A DNA stretch of 64,000 nt, taken from assembly GCA_023665085.1 (NCBI GenBank), contig JAMPEQ010000010.1, positions 19,313 through 83,312 on the forward strand. Direction: 5' to 3'. How positions within the stretch are numbered: the stretch's first letter is position 1; every line of letters begins with the position of its first letter. A program made the translations under genes and the position numbers. Below the pieces are notes generated by a model that saw nothing but the letters and a program-made list of their open reading frames with translations, was not told where the DNA came from and ran no database searches. Source of the stretch: Bacteroides sp. GTDB lineage: Bacteria > Bacillota > Clostridia > Oscillospirales > Acutalibacteraceae. This document shows positions 8,164 through 17,986 of the stretch, in pieces.

Positions 8164-10539
8164 ATGAGTGAAAGTTTATCTATTGAAGAAATATTAAGGC
8201 AGGCTGAAAGCGTGCGTAAAAAGGCAGAAAAAACTGCCCGCAGCACTCATTCATATGATGTGTCTTATGATGATTCCGGTGAAATTGAGCAGGATAATAA
8301 AGATGGTGCAGCAAATGGCTCAACAAGAGTTATTCCTAAAGTAAATACTGCTGACCAAAAAACAAAAACAGTAAAACTGGAAGAAAAAACAGGTGTTGTT
8401 CCTGATATAAAAAACGTGAAAAAAAGTTATTTTAACACAGGGGCAAATGATGAAGAGGCAATATACTCACGCAAGCCTCCTGAAATGGTGGAACGTCCTG
8501 CAACAATAAAAAGTAAATCTTCATTCAACAGAACATCTGATTTGGAAGATATGCCCACCATAGTTTCAGTTGATGAGCTTGAAAACACTAAACTTAATTT
8601 CAGCTCAAATTCTGCTGCAAGAAATTCATCAAGCTATGAGAGTGACGAAAGTGACCAGATAGTGCTTGAGGGATTTGAAGATACTTTTGACAAGGTTGAA
8701 AAAATTGATGAACGTGTTGCAGAAGAACAGCTGGCAAAAAAAAGATCTGAAAAGATAAATAAATTCAGATTGTTCAGCCCGGATGATGTTGAAAATGATG
8801 AGTCAGGCAGTAAAGCAGTAAAAAATGACTATAAAAATAATAGCGAAAAGACACTTTTTCTTGAAAAATTGTTTGCTGCAAAATCTTCTGTTACATTTGT
8901 CATTGCAGTAACTCTTGCCTTATCAATACCTCTGGGATTGCTTACTGCATTCAAGGACAGTGTGCATATGCCGCAATTTCTGCTTGATGATGCAGCTTAT
9001 TTTACAACGCTTGTAATTATTTTTGCCATTGTAATTTTAGCTAATATCAAAACAATTGTACACGGCTTTAATTTAAAAAACGGAATTAACAGTGATCTGC
9101 CAATATCTGTTGCATCTGTTATTACCTTTGCACATACCTTAATGATGGCAATCAATACAGATTTGTATATTGATTCGGGCAGTGCTTTTTCGTTTGTCAT
9201 TGCTTTTGCCTTGCTTATGAGCAATATGGGTAAAAGAGCAATGCTTGCAAGGATTATAGACAATTTTGAATTTCTGACTGATCATGAGAGTGATCTGCAT
9301 ACAGTAGAAACGATTGCCAATAGTATTGATGCGGCTATAATCAGCCGTGGTGTGCTTACTGGTGAGGCGAACCTTAAGACAAGTATAAAAACCGATTTTT
9401 CTACTAAATTTCTTGATATTGCATGCAGTGACGAGCCTGCTGACAACATCGCTAAAATTACCGGTATGACAGCGTTAGGTCTAAATATTGTTGCTTTTGC
9501 AGTGTTCAGCATTATTTCTAAAAACTGGCATTTCGGCTTCAATGCGGCAGTATGCGGTTTGTGTATATCACTTCCGTGCATTTCGCTGTACTGCACTAAT
9601 AAGGTTCTTTTAGGAATGTCTGACAGGCTGAAAGCAAACGGAGCTATGATAAACGGATTTGAAGGTGCGAGAACAGCAAACAATACAAATGCGATTGTAA
9701 TTGAAGCTCAGGATTTGTTTGGCAGAACAAGCTGTTCAATACACGGAAAAAAGTGCTTTAATAAGGCAAGACAGGATGAGGTTGTTTTGTATACAGCCGC
9801 TGTTATTACGCAAACCAAAAGTCCTCTGTCGTATATTTTTGATCAGTACATAGTCGGAAAGGACACAATTGTGCCTGAGGTTGACGGCATAATTTATGAG
9901 GACAAGCTCGGAACATCCGCATGGCTTTACAGAAAAAAGATACTGGTAGGTACAAGAGAGCTGATGCTTCATCATGGTGTTCAGGTGCTTACTGAAGAAT
10001 ATGAAAAGCGTTATACTAAAAAAGGCAGAAAGGTATTATATCTTGCTGTTGCGGGAAGACTTATGGCAATGTTTGTTGTGTCTTACAGTGCTGATCCTAA
10101 TCTGAAAAGAGCTTTGCGCAGACTTGAAAAAAGCGGAATGACCGTTCTTGTTAAAAGCTCAGATCCGTATATTACCGATGAAAGCATTGCTGAGATGTTT
10201 AATCTGCCGGAAGGCTTTGTTCGTGTAATCAGTTCTTCAAATGCAAGAACCTTTGAAAAATATTCGGATCAGTGTGTTGAGACATCTCCTGCATACATTG
10301 TGCATGACGGTTCTGCCCTTGGATTTGTTTCTGCGATGGATGCGGCTGAGAATCTGGAAGAGACACGAAAGCTTTTGAGCGTTCTTATCAGCTTCGGCAG
10401 TATAATCGGCTTGGGAGTAACTCTTCTTTTGGGCTTTATGGGCGGACTTACGCAGCTTAATGCAATTAACATTACCATTTTTCAGTTTCTTTGGTGTATA
10501 TTAGTAAGAATTGTGTCAATAATAAAAAGGTCAATATAG
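8164..10539 (+). CDS. Degenerate P-type ATPase-like membrane protein
   Basis: The first 230 or so residues of this 791-residue protein are polar, charged and probably disordered. About eight membrane segments follow (near 237-259, 277-299, 313-331, 340-361, 437-454, 459-479, 737-761, 766-788). The cytoplasmic part between the sixth and seventh resembles a P-type ATPase: 'KKILVGTRELMLHHGV', 'KKGRKVLYLAVAGRLMAMF', 'ADPNLKRALRRLEKSGMTVLV'. The phosphorylation motif DKTGT is missing (about residue 510 reads 'IEAQDLFG'), and TGDN is replaced by 'KSSDPY'. It is therefore unlikely to be an ion pump and may be a sensor or scaffold. Confidence 0.6.
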   Translation: MSESLSIEEILRQAESVRKKAEKTARSTHSYDVSYDDSGEIEQDNKDGAANGSTRVIPKVNTADQKTKTVKLEEKTGVVPDIKNVKKSYFNTGANDEEAIYSRKPPEMVERPATIKSKSSFNRTSDLEDMPTIVSVDELENTKLNFSSNSAARNSSSYESDESDQIVLEGFEDTFDKVEKIDERVAEEQLAKKRSEKINKFRLFSPDDVENDESGSKAVKNDYKNNSEKTLFLEKLFAAKSSVTFVIAVTLALSIPLGLLTAFKDSVHMPQFLLDDAAYFTTLVIIFAIVILANIKTIVHGFNLKNGINSDLPISVASVITFAHTLMMAINTDLYIDSGSAFSFVIAFALLMSNMGKRAMLARIIDNFEFLTDHESDLHTVETIANSIDAAIISRGVLTGEANLKTSIKTDFSTKFLDIACSDEPADNIAKITGMTALGLNIVAFAVFSIISKNWHFGFNAAVCGLCISLPCISLYCTNKVLLGMSDRLKANGAMINGFEGARTANNTNAIVIEAQDLFGRTSCSIHGKKCFNKARQDEVVLYTAAVITQTKSPLSYIFDQYIVGKDTIVPEVDGIIYEDKLGTSAWLYRKKILVGTRELMLHHGVQVLTEEYEKRYTKKGRKVLYLAVAGRLMAMFVVSYSADPNLKRALRRLEKSGMTVLVKSSDPYITDESIAEMFNLPEGFVRVISSSNARTFEKYSDQCVETSPAYIVHDGSALGFVSAMDAAENLEETRKLLSVLISFGSIIGLGVTLLLGFMGGLTQLNAINITIFQFLWCILVRIVSIIKRSI

Positions 10540-10557
10540 ATATAGGAGTGACCTTAT

Positions 10558-11100
10558 TTGAACAATCTTCAAGGAACTAAAACTCAGGCAAATCTTATGG
10601 CCGCTTACGCGGGCGAAAGTCAGGCACGAAACAAATATACCTATTATGCGGCGAAGGCAGAAAAAGACGGCTTTGTTCAGATTGCGGATATTTTTCGGGA
10701 GACTGCAGACAATGAAAAGGAACATGCGGAAATCTGGTTTAAATATCTGAACGGTGAAGAACTTGCCGATACTCAAACTAATCTGCAGGATGCAGCAGAT
10801 GGTGAAAATTATGAATGGACAGATATGTATGCAACCTTTGCCAAGGAGGCAAGAGAAGAGGGTTTTGATCATATTGCCTTTCTGTTTGAGCAGGTAGCAA
10901 AAATTGAAAGAGAGCATGAAAAACGTTTCAGAAAGCTGCTGGATAATGTTAAAAACGGTTTAGTTTTCAGCAGAGATGAGGATAAGATTTGGATTTGCTC
11001 AAACTGCGGAAATGTTATTATAGGCAAGGAAGCACCTAATGCCTGTCCTGTATGCAAAAAGCCAAAGGCATATTTTAAAATAAAAAACGAAAATTATTAA
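10558..11100 (+). CDS. rbr: Rubrerythrin
   Basis: The 180-residue protein has an N-terminal four-helix diiron domain with paired Glu/ExxH motifs ('[12 protein letters not shown]', '[11 protein letters not shown]', '[14 protein letters not shown]'). A C-terminal rubredoxin-like domain follows, with CxxC pairs ('CSNCG' and 'CPVCK'). Rubrerythrins reduce hydrogen peroxide in anaerobes. Translation appears to start at TTG behind AGGAGTGACC. It follows the P-type-ATPase-like gene by 18 bases and is closed by a strong hairpin. Confidence 0.92.
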   Translation: MNNLQGTKTQANLMAAYAGESQARNKYTYYAAKAEKDGFVQIADIFRETADNEKEHAEIWFKYLNGEELADTQTNLQDAADGENYEWTDMYATFAKEAREEGFDHIAFLFEQVAKIEREHEKRFRKLLDNVKNGLVFSRDEDKIWICSNCGNVIIGKEAPNACPVCKKPKAYFKIKNENY

Positions 11101-11103
11101 GAA

Positions 11104-11148
11104 ACAGCAGTTGATAAGCGGTATGGTGTTAAGCTTATCAGCTGCTGT
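11104..11148 (+). terminator. Hairpin after rubrerythrin
   Basis: A 16-base stem with one G-U pair (11104-11119 with 11133-11148) closes a 13-base loop, followed by TCTGTTATAT. It lies 4 bases after the rubrerythrin stop codon. Confidence 0.7.
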
Positions 11149-11304
11149 TCTGTTATATGAATTTGTGATATTAGACAAAAGATTGCCGAAAAGTTTGGTA
11201 ATTATCATTATTGCAAAGTCGTATAAAAATATTATATCATAAATATAATAGTGTATTTATATTTAGATATGGAGAATAGTACTTATTTGTACAGCGAATT
11301 AGTT

Positions 11305-14300
11305 ATGAAAAAGAGAATGAGTAAAAGAATTATAAGCAGTTTTTTGGCGGTTTTGATAGCTTTCGGAGGAATCATTCCTGCAATGTCTGCTTTTGCTGCA
11401 AATGGTGTAGAGGGTTATTACGATATTGAGCTTGCATATAAGGATACCGATACTTTGATACCTACATATATAGATGATACCTCTGCAGATCCGGCTCCTT
11501 ATGTTGAGTATATGACAGAGGGAGATGAGCTTAGTCTTACATATAAGCTTATTGATACAGCTATGCCTGACAATAGCTATATTAAGTGGTACAGCGAAAC
11601 ACCAACGCTTGTTGATGTTGACCAGAACGGTCTTGTAAAGGCATTTGACTCCTCTAAGGGTGCGGTTATCAGAACATGGATTGACAATGAAGTAAAAACC
11701 GTTCCTCTTGTGGGTTCTATCCTGGCAACTATTCTTGAAAAAGCTCTTTTCAATGATACGGTTAATGTTGACACAATGGATACTGATGCTATTGTTGCCA
11801 TTGTTGAAGTAGCCTTTGGCTCAGACTCTCTTCTTGATAAATGGATTGAGTCCTACAGAGGTGAGCTTATTGATTCGCTGAGATATTATCTTGATCATAT
11901 TAATTCTAATATTCATGTTCAGCTTTGTGCCGGTGACGGTACTGTTCTTGATGATGACTATGTTCAGATTGTTGTTCAGCGCAGTAATGAATGGTATGCA
12001 AATTTTTTGCCGAACGGAACACATATTACCAATAAATCTCAGATAAATACTACTGTTGCTGTGGGTTCAACAGTTCAGCTCTATGCAGTAACAACTCCTG
12101 TAAGACTTGAGTACGGTGTAGTTTATTCTGTGAAAAGCTCATCAATTTTTGACAAGGGCAAGGTTGTTGCTACAGTAGACGACAGTGGTCTTGTTACATT
12201 TAAAAATACGGGTAAGGTTACTATTATGGTATCTCCAGATACCGAACAGGTAATTCAGAATATACTTGCATTAATCAATAAATTTTATGAGATTAACGGC
12301 GAAATGATTGACAGTGATAAGGTTGCAGAAATCCTTATAAAGTATGTCGGTCTTGATATTAACAGAAATGTATTGGCTGCTATTCTTGATGCCTGCTTTG
12401 CAATAGCTGATATCGCAGGCGGTGCTGCTGATCCTGTCAAGCTGACTGCTACAGCTGCCAAGCTTATCGGTAATTTGGTTATGCAGTTTAAATATAATGA
12501 TACAATTACCTTTAACGTTGTTGAAGCTCAGCCACTGACAGATTTCAAAATTGACGGACCTAATGAGAAGGTTAGAAAAATTACAGGAGAGGAGACAATA
12601 ATTCATCCTGTTCAGGAGGGTGCTCAGATACAGCTGGAAATTATTGACATTGTTCCTGAAATTGGTGACACAAGTGATATCACATGGCGTTCTTCCGATC
12701 CCTCTATTGCCAGTATTGATTCAAAAACAGGTGTTGTAACAGGCAGGGATGCCGGTGCTTCACTTGGTGCAATTTCAATGCAGACATGCACGATTTATGC
12801 TGTTTCCGCAGCAAATAATATTGAACGATCGTATGAAATAACCGTACGTGGTAAGGCAGGCAACTACATTTCTGATGCAGATATCGTTGGTGACATGTAT
12901 CTTGAAATGGGTGAAGAAACAGATTTTGTCTATACTGTTTATCCAAAACGTGTTGCTTCAAGTAACTATCTGTATGCATCATGGGGACTGGTTACAGGTG
13001 AAGATGAAGAGGGTAACACCACATATGCTTGGGCTGATGCAGAAAATCCGGCTGTAACGGAATTTGCCTCTATTGACGCTAAAGGACATTATACAGTTCT
13101 TGGCGGAGGTGAATGCGAGATTGCTCTTCAGCTGAAAACGGGATATTACCTTTCAAACGGAAAATTCTTTGAGATTTCAAGCCTTATAAAAACAGCAGTC
13201 ATAACTAATGGTATTCCTGTTGAAAGAATAGTTATTACTCCTACCTCTGCTACATCTAACGGAAGTCTTAGCGAGCCTAAGTTAATCAATGTAGAAGGCA
13301 ATGAGTATACATATACTACTGTTTATAAATCTGTTGCTGAGGGCTATCTTGGTAACGGTGCGGTTGTATCAGCACAGATTTATCCTGAAAATGCATCAAA
13401 TCAGAATTTGAAATGGGTAGTTGATAATGGCTATTATGAAAGTTCTGTAAGTGATGATACTCATACTGCTACAGTAAAACAGAAAGCTGCTCACGAAGTT
13501 GCAGATACGTTTAATATTTATGCTGTATCAGAAGACGGTACAATAAAATCAAATGTAGTTACTGTTACAGTTACAAGAAATCGTGCGATTGATAATAAAA
13601 TCGTTGGTGATAATAATAATGAAATTGAAAATATTGATATCATCAGAGGTAGAAATGCTGATGCAAAGCATAAAATAAGTTTTGACGGCAGCTGGACATC
13701 AACTGCTTATGCATGCTATAAGTGCAATTGGTATTCGACTGACGAGTCGGTATTTACTGTTGAAACTCTTAACAACGATAACAGGGACGCAAGAATTACG
13801 GGTGTTGATGTTGGTACAGCTACACTTGTATGCGTATCTGCTGACGGCGGTATCGAAGATACATGCCAGGTTACTGTTTATCCCGATAAGGATTATCTGA
13901 GAAATATAGTAAACCTTTGCGACAATACAGTTATTATAAGAACAAAGGAAAATGCTTCTTTGTATAAAACATATATGAATAAGCTGGATCTTGCCTACTA
14001 TGTTCTTTACGACGAGCCAATGGCATCTCAGACAGTTTGTGATACATATGCAGACGAGCTCCTTACTGCTTTTTACAGACTGGGCGGTTTTGTAGGTATA
14101 TCTGGTATTAATATTCTTGATAAAGACGGCAATGCTGTAAATAACAAATTTATCAGAGTTAATGTAGACAAGATAGGACTTTCTTCAGACTATACAAAGT
14201 ACAGCTATGATTTTGATTATTCAATATTACCTAAAACTGCTATGTACAGTAATGTTAAATGGACTTCGTCAGACGCTAATGTAATCGTTGACAGAAACGG

Positions 14301-17300
14301 TAAATGCAAGCCTAAGAGCAATGATGCTTGTTCGGCAAAGATAACATGCACTGTATATGATTATATGGGTGATGAGTGTTCGGCAAGCGTATATATTTCA
14401 TTTGCAAGAACAGAGGCAACCGGAGTTACTCTTGATAAAGAAAGTATTGCCGGCGGCAAAATCGGTGAAACTCAGCAGTTAAAAGCTACTGTTTCTCCAA
14501 CAGGCACTGTAGGTGCAGGTGTCGGTTCTGCAAGCTGTAAGGATGTATTCTGGACCTCAAGTGATTCTAATATTGCAAAAGTTTCAAATGGTGAAATTCT
14601 TGAAGACGGAACAAAGCTTGAGCCGGGAACGGTAACCTTTGTTGAGGGCGGCGACTGTATTATCACAGCAACAACATATGACGGCGGTTATACTGCTCAG
14701 TGTGCCGTAAATGTTGTTACAAACTATACTGCACTTACACTCCTTTATAATCAGTATAATGATCTTGAACTTAATTCAGACAACTATTATCCTGACAGCT
14801 GGGAATTTTATACGAAAGCCATGAGTAAGGCAAAATCAATGCTTGAAAGCAATGATTCTTCGCAGAAAGAGGTTAATAATATGTACGCAGAGCTTGAAAC
14901 TGCGTATAAGAGCCTCAGAAAATATAATTATCTTACCAGAATTGAGCTTTATCTTGACGGTGAAGCAACAAAAGACTTTTATCAGTATAATTTAGGCTTG
15001 CTGACCGAAGGCTTCAGCTATAAGAATGCGGAGCTGGATCTCAACGTAAGGCTTTATCCTAACAATGCTTCTTACAATACAGTTGAGTGGGTATCATCAA
15101 ATCCTGAAAAAATTTCAGTATCAAGTGACGGTAAATGTAAGCCTACGGCTAATGAGTCTTGTTATGGTATGATTTCATGTACAGTAACAGACCATTTCGG
15201 AAATGCATTTACTGATTCAGTTTGGGTATCTTTTGCTTATACCCCTGTTACTGAGCTTAAGCTTAGCGAATATAATATTGCAGGCGAAATAGGTGCATCC
15301 TATCCGTTAAAATGTACAGTTTATCCTACAGGCAGTTCATTAACTCACGTTGGTGCTGCAAGTATTCAGGATTATTACTGGGAGAGTGATGACGAAAGTG
15401 TTGCGACAGTTGATGAAAACGGACTTGTTACCTTTGTAAGCACAGGTGCCACAATTATAAGAGCTGTTTCTTATGACGGCGGTATCAGTGCCGAATGCTT
15501 AGCGTCTACTAATGGTGACAGAACAGCACTTATAAAAGCTCTTAATGAATATAAAGATGTTGAACTGACAGATTATGTTGCAGAATATTCTGCCCTGTTT
15601 AAAGCGGCTTATGAGAATGCTGAAAGGGCATTGACTGATTACAGCTATACTCAGCAGGATATTGATGATGCTGCTAATAGACTTATTGAAGCATATAATA
15701 ATATGCTTCAGCATCCATACGTAAAGGTGCAGTTAATAAATCTGAATTATGCTTCATTCAAGGATCCTACATTAGCGATTAAGCCAACACAGATGTCATC
15801 AGGTACTATTGGTGACAATGATGCAGTATCTGTTCATCTTACATCTTCTTATGCAGACTATTGTTCCAACAATTATATTACGATAACACCTTCTGTATAT
15901 CCTGCTGATGCAATGTACAAGAGCATTGAGTGGAATGTTGACAGCTCAGAAGGTATTAAGAAGCTCTCTGTCGATAATGGTGCAGTTACCGTTACACCCA
16001 GTGAACGAAAGACAGGCGGATGGGCAATTCTTACAGTAAAATTGGTTGATGACTATAACAGAGAGTTTACAAGAACTATCTATGTTACTTTAAGTAAAAA
16101 TGTCTGCACAGGTATTGATATTACTGAAAGCAGCAGAACTGTTTATGCAGATGCAGATGTAAGCGCTATTCCTTATACACTTTCCGGCTCTCCTGAATTT
16201 AAGAATGTTATATGGAGCAGCAGCAATACTGATGTTGTTACAGTTGATGAAAACGGAAATATAAAGCCGGTTGAAAAAGGATCTGCTGTAATTACAGCAA
16301 AAACTATTGACGGCGGTTACAGCGATACTATCGAAATAAACGTTCAGACTAATTTCAGTAATCTCGCTTCAAAATATGACTACTGCTATGAGGTTATTCA
16401 GGAATCACAGATCGGATATACCTATACTGAGGCATCTCTTAACAATCTTATCGAGACAGCTGCAGATGCAAAGCTTATGCTTGACGAAAAGCTTGCTTCG
16501 CAGACACAGGTTAATGAGATGATAGAACGACTTGAGGAGGCTTATAATTCACTTATATTCTATATCCCTGTTGAAAGTGTAGATATTACATTTGAAGAAG
16601 CGGATAATGTTACAAGCGCCAATAAAGGCTTTATTACATATTCAGGTCTGACGATTAACAGAAAGAGCATTAATCTTAAGCCTGTATTCAATGATGAAAA
16701 TGCAGAATATGCAGAGCTTAAGTGGAGTTCTTCGAATCCTGATATTACAGTTGATGAAAATACCGGTGTAGTTACAAATACAAGTGCAAGTGCAGGTTTC
16801 ACAAGAATAACCTGCACGGTAACAAATGTGTTTAACAAAACTTGCTCTGCTGATGTTTATGTAGCGTTCTCACGCTATGCTGCATCAGGAATAAGCTTTA
16901 ATGATGAAATGGTATTCGGTGCTCCTGCAAATACTGTTGCTTTAGCCCCGAAAATCGAAAATTCCGCAAATATAACATCAGGCACAATGATTGTTAAAGA
17001 CTGCATTTATACAAGTGATAATCCTGACATTGCATCAGTTGACCAAAATGGTGTGGTTACATTTCTCACACAGGGCGTGACAACTATTACAGCCGTATCT
17101 ATTGACGGTGGATTTACTGCCGCAATTCAGGCTTATACTACATGGGATACCACAGCTCTTAAAGCGGCAATGGAAGACGCTGAAAAGCTTGTGTATACTG
17201 ATTATGCATATGATTATGGTATGGCGTTTAAATCTGCATATGAAAATGCTCAGGTGGTTTATGCAAATGTTTATGCCGAGCAGAATGAAATCGACAATGC

Positions 17301-17973
17301 CTGCTCCGCACTGACTGAGGCTATAACCCAGCTTAATGGACATGAATTTGTAAAGCCTGTTATTAGTCTTGTTCAGAATGAAACAGAGCTTAGTATAAAT
17401 CCTTTAGTTCAGGTGGATACTGCTTCACAGTCTACAGAAATTAATCTAGTATTAAATGATGGTGCAATGGTCAGCGCATCTGATATTATCATTAATGAAG
17501 AAAACGGCGTATCAGCTGCAGTAAACGGCAGCACAATTTCAGTTACCAAAACTGCCGAAAAGGGAAATCTGGTTGTTACTGTTGAAGTGATTGATGATTA
17601 CGGCAGAAAATATACAAAGTCATACAGCATGAGTATTATTGATACGGTTGTTCTTGTAACGGATATTACACTTACTGTTGACGGAGCGGAGGCAGGAGCA
17701 TCATATGTAAAATCCTGCGGCGGCTCTTACACCAAGTATCAGTCATTCACAATCGGATATATTCCAAATCCTGAAAATGCTAATGCAATAACATCAGTTA
17801 CATATAAATCTTCTGCTGATAATTATATTAAAATTGATGAAAATGGTGTAGTAACGCTTTCAGCATTGGCAATAGCTCGTTCTTCATATACTTCGTTAAT
17901 TACATGTACCGTTGAAAATTCAGACGGCACTAAGGTTTCAAAAACAATTAATGTTACAATCACAAGAGCGTAG
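11305..17973 (+). CDS. Giant secreted surface protein with Big2 and FIVAR repeats
   Basis: This protein of about 2,220 residues begins with a signal peptide (basic start, hydrophobic core, cleavage near 'AMSAFAA'). The rest is an array of bacterial Ig-like Big2 domains, recognisable by 'WSSSN...VTVDENG' and 'G.A.ITA.T.DGGY' strands. Helical FIVAR-type units of about 60 residues alternate with them in the second half ('YTEASLNNLIETAADAK', 'YSALFKAAYENAERAL'). Such proteins are adhesins or bind glycans at the cell surface. No LPxTG anchor or membrane tail is visible. The start is uncertain: ATG at 11305 fits the signal peptide, but a GGAG site lies near an in-frame TTG at 11287. Confidence 0.8.
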   Translation: MKKRMSKRIISSFLAVLIAFGGIIPAMSAFAANGVEGYYDIELAYKDTDTLIPTYIDDTSADPAPYVEYMTEGDELSLTYKLIDTAMPDNSYIKWYSETPTLVDVDQNGLVKAFDSSKGAVIRTWIDNEVKTVPLVGSILATILEKALFNDTVNVDTMDTDAIVAIVEVAFGSDSLLDKWIESYRGELIDSLRYYLDHINSNIHVQLCAGDGTVLDDDYVQIVVQRSNEWYANFLPNGTHITNKSQINTTVAVGSTVQLYAVTTPVRLEYGVVYSVKSSSIFDKGKVVATVDDSGLVTFKNTGKVTIMVSPDTEQVIQNILALINKFYEINGEMIDSDKVAEILIKYVGLDINRNVLAAILDACFAIADIAGGAADPVKLTATAAKLIGNLVMQFKYNDTITFNVVEAQPLTDFKIDGPNEKVRKITGEETIIHPVQEGAQIQLEIIDIVPEIGDTSDITWRSSDPSIASIDSKTGVVTGRDAGASLGAISMQTCTIYAVSAANNIERSYEITVRGKAGNYISDADIVGDMYLEMGEETDFVYTVYPKRVASSNYLYASWGLVTGEDEEGNTTYAWADAENPAVTEFASIDAKGHYTVLGGGECEIALQLKTGYYLSNGKFFEISSLIKTAVITNGIPVERIVITPTSATSNGSLSEPKLINVEGNEYTYTTVYKSVAEGYLGNGAVVSAQIYPENASNQNLKWVVDNGYYESSVSDDTHTATVKQKAAHEVADTFNIYAVSEDGTIKSNVVTVTVTRNRAIDNKIVGDNNNEIENIDIIRGRNADAKHKISFDGSWTSTAYACYKCNWYSTDESVFTVETLNNDNRDARITGVDVGTATLVCVSADGGIEDTCQVTVYPDKDYLRNIVNLCDNTVIIRTKENASLYKTYMNKLDLAYYVLYDEPMASQTVCDTYADELLTAFYRLGGFVGISGINILDKDGNAVNNKFIRVNVDKIGLSSDYTKYSYDFDYSILPKTAMYSNVKWTSSDANVIVDRNGKCKPKSNDACSAKITCTVYDYMGDECSASVYISFARTEATGVTLDKESIAGGKIGETQQLKATVSPTGTVGAGVGSASCKDVFWTSSDSNIAKVSNGEILEDGTKLEPGTVTFVEGGDCIITATTYDGGYTAQCAVNVVTNYTALTLLYNQYNDLELNSDNYYPDSWEFYTKAMSKAKSMLESNDSSQKEVNNMYAELETAYKSLRKYNYLTRIELYLDGEATKDFYQYNLGLLTEGFSYKNAELDLNVRLYPNNASYNTVEWVSSNPEKISVSSDGKCKPTANESCYGMISCTVTDHFGNAFTDSVWVSFAYTPVTELKLSEYNIAGEIGASYPLKCTVYPTGSSLTHVGAASIQDYYWESDDESVATVDENGLVTFVSTGATIIRAVSYDGGISAECLASTNGDRTALIKALNEYKDVELTDYVAEYSALFKAAYENAERALTDYSYTQQDIDDAANRLIEAYNNMLQHPYVKVQLINLNYASFKDPTLAIKPTQMSSGTIGDNDAVSVHLTSSYADYCSNNYITITPSVYPADAMYKSIEWNVDSSEGIKKLSVDNGAVTVTPSERKTGGWAILTVKLVDDYNREFTRTIYVTLSKNVCTGIDITESSRTVYADADVSAIPYTLSGSPEFKNVIWSSSNTDVVTVDENGNIKPVEKGSAVITAKTIDGGYSDTIEINVQTNFSNLASKYDYCYEVIQESQIGYTYTEASLNNLIETAADAKLMLDEKLASQTQVNEMIERLEEAYNSLIFYIPVESVDITFEEADNVTSANKGFITYSGLTINRKSINLKPVFNDENAEYAELKWSSSNPDITVDENTGVVTNTSASAGFTRITCTVTNVFNKTCSADVYVAFSRYAASGISFNDEMVFGAPANTVALAPKIENSANITSGTMIVKDCIYTSDNPDIASVDQNGVVTFLTQGVTTITAVSIDGGFTAAIQAYTTWDTTALKAAMEDAEKLVYTDYAYDYGMAFKSAYENAQVVYANVYAEQNEIDNACSALTEAITQLNGHEFVKPVISLVQNETELSINPLVQVDTASQSTEINLVLNDGAMVSASDIIINEENGVSAAVNGSTISVTKTAEKGNLVVTVEVIDDYGRKYTKSYSMSIIDTVVLVTDITLTVDGAEAGASYVKSCGGSYTKYQSFTIGYIPNPENANAITSVTYKSSADNYIKIDENGVVTLSALAIARSSYTSLITCTVENSDGTKVSKTINVTITRA

Positions 17974-17986
17974 GAGGGTGAAATAA

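Noticed and set aside
16400..16560. Repeat units in the giant surface gene as mobile element copies
   Set aside because: The repeats are protein-level Big2 and FIVAR domains with diverged DNA, not insertion sequences.
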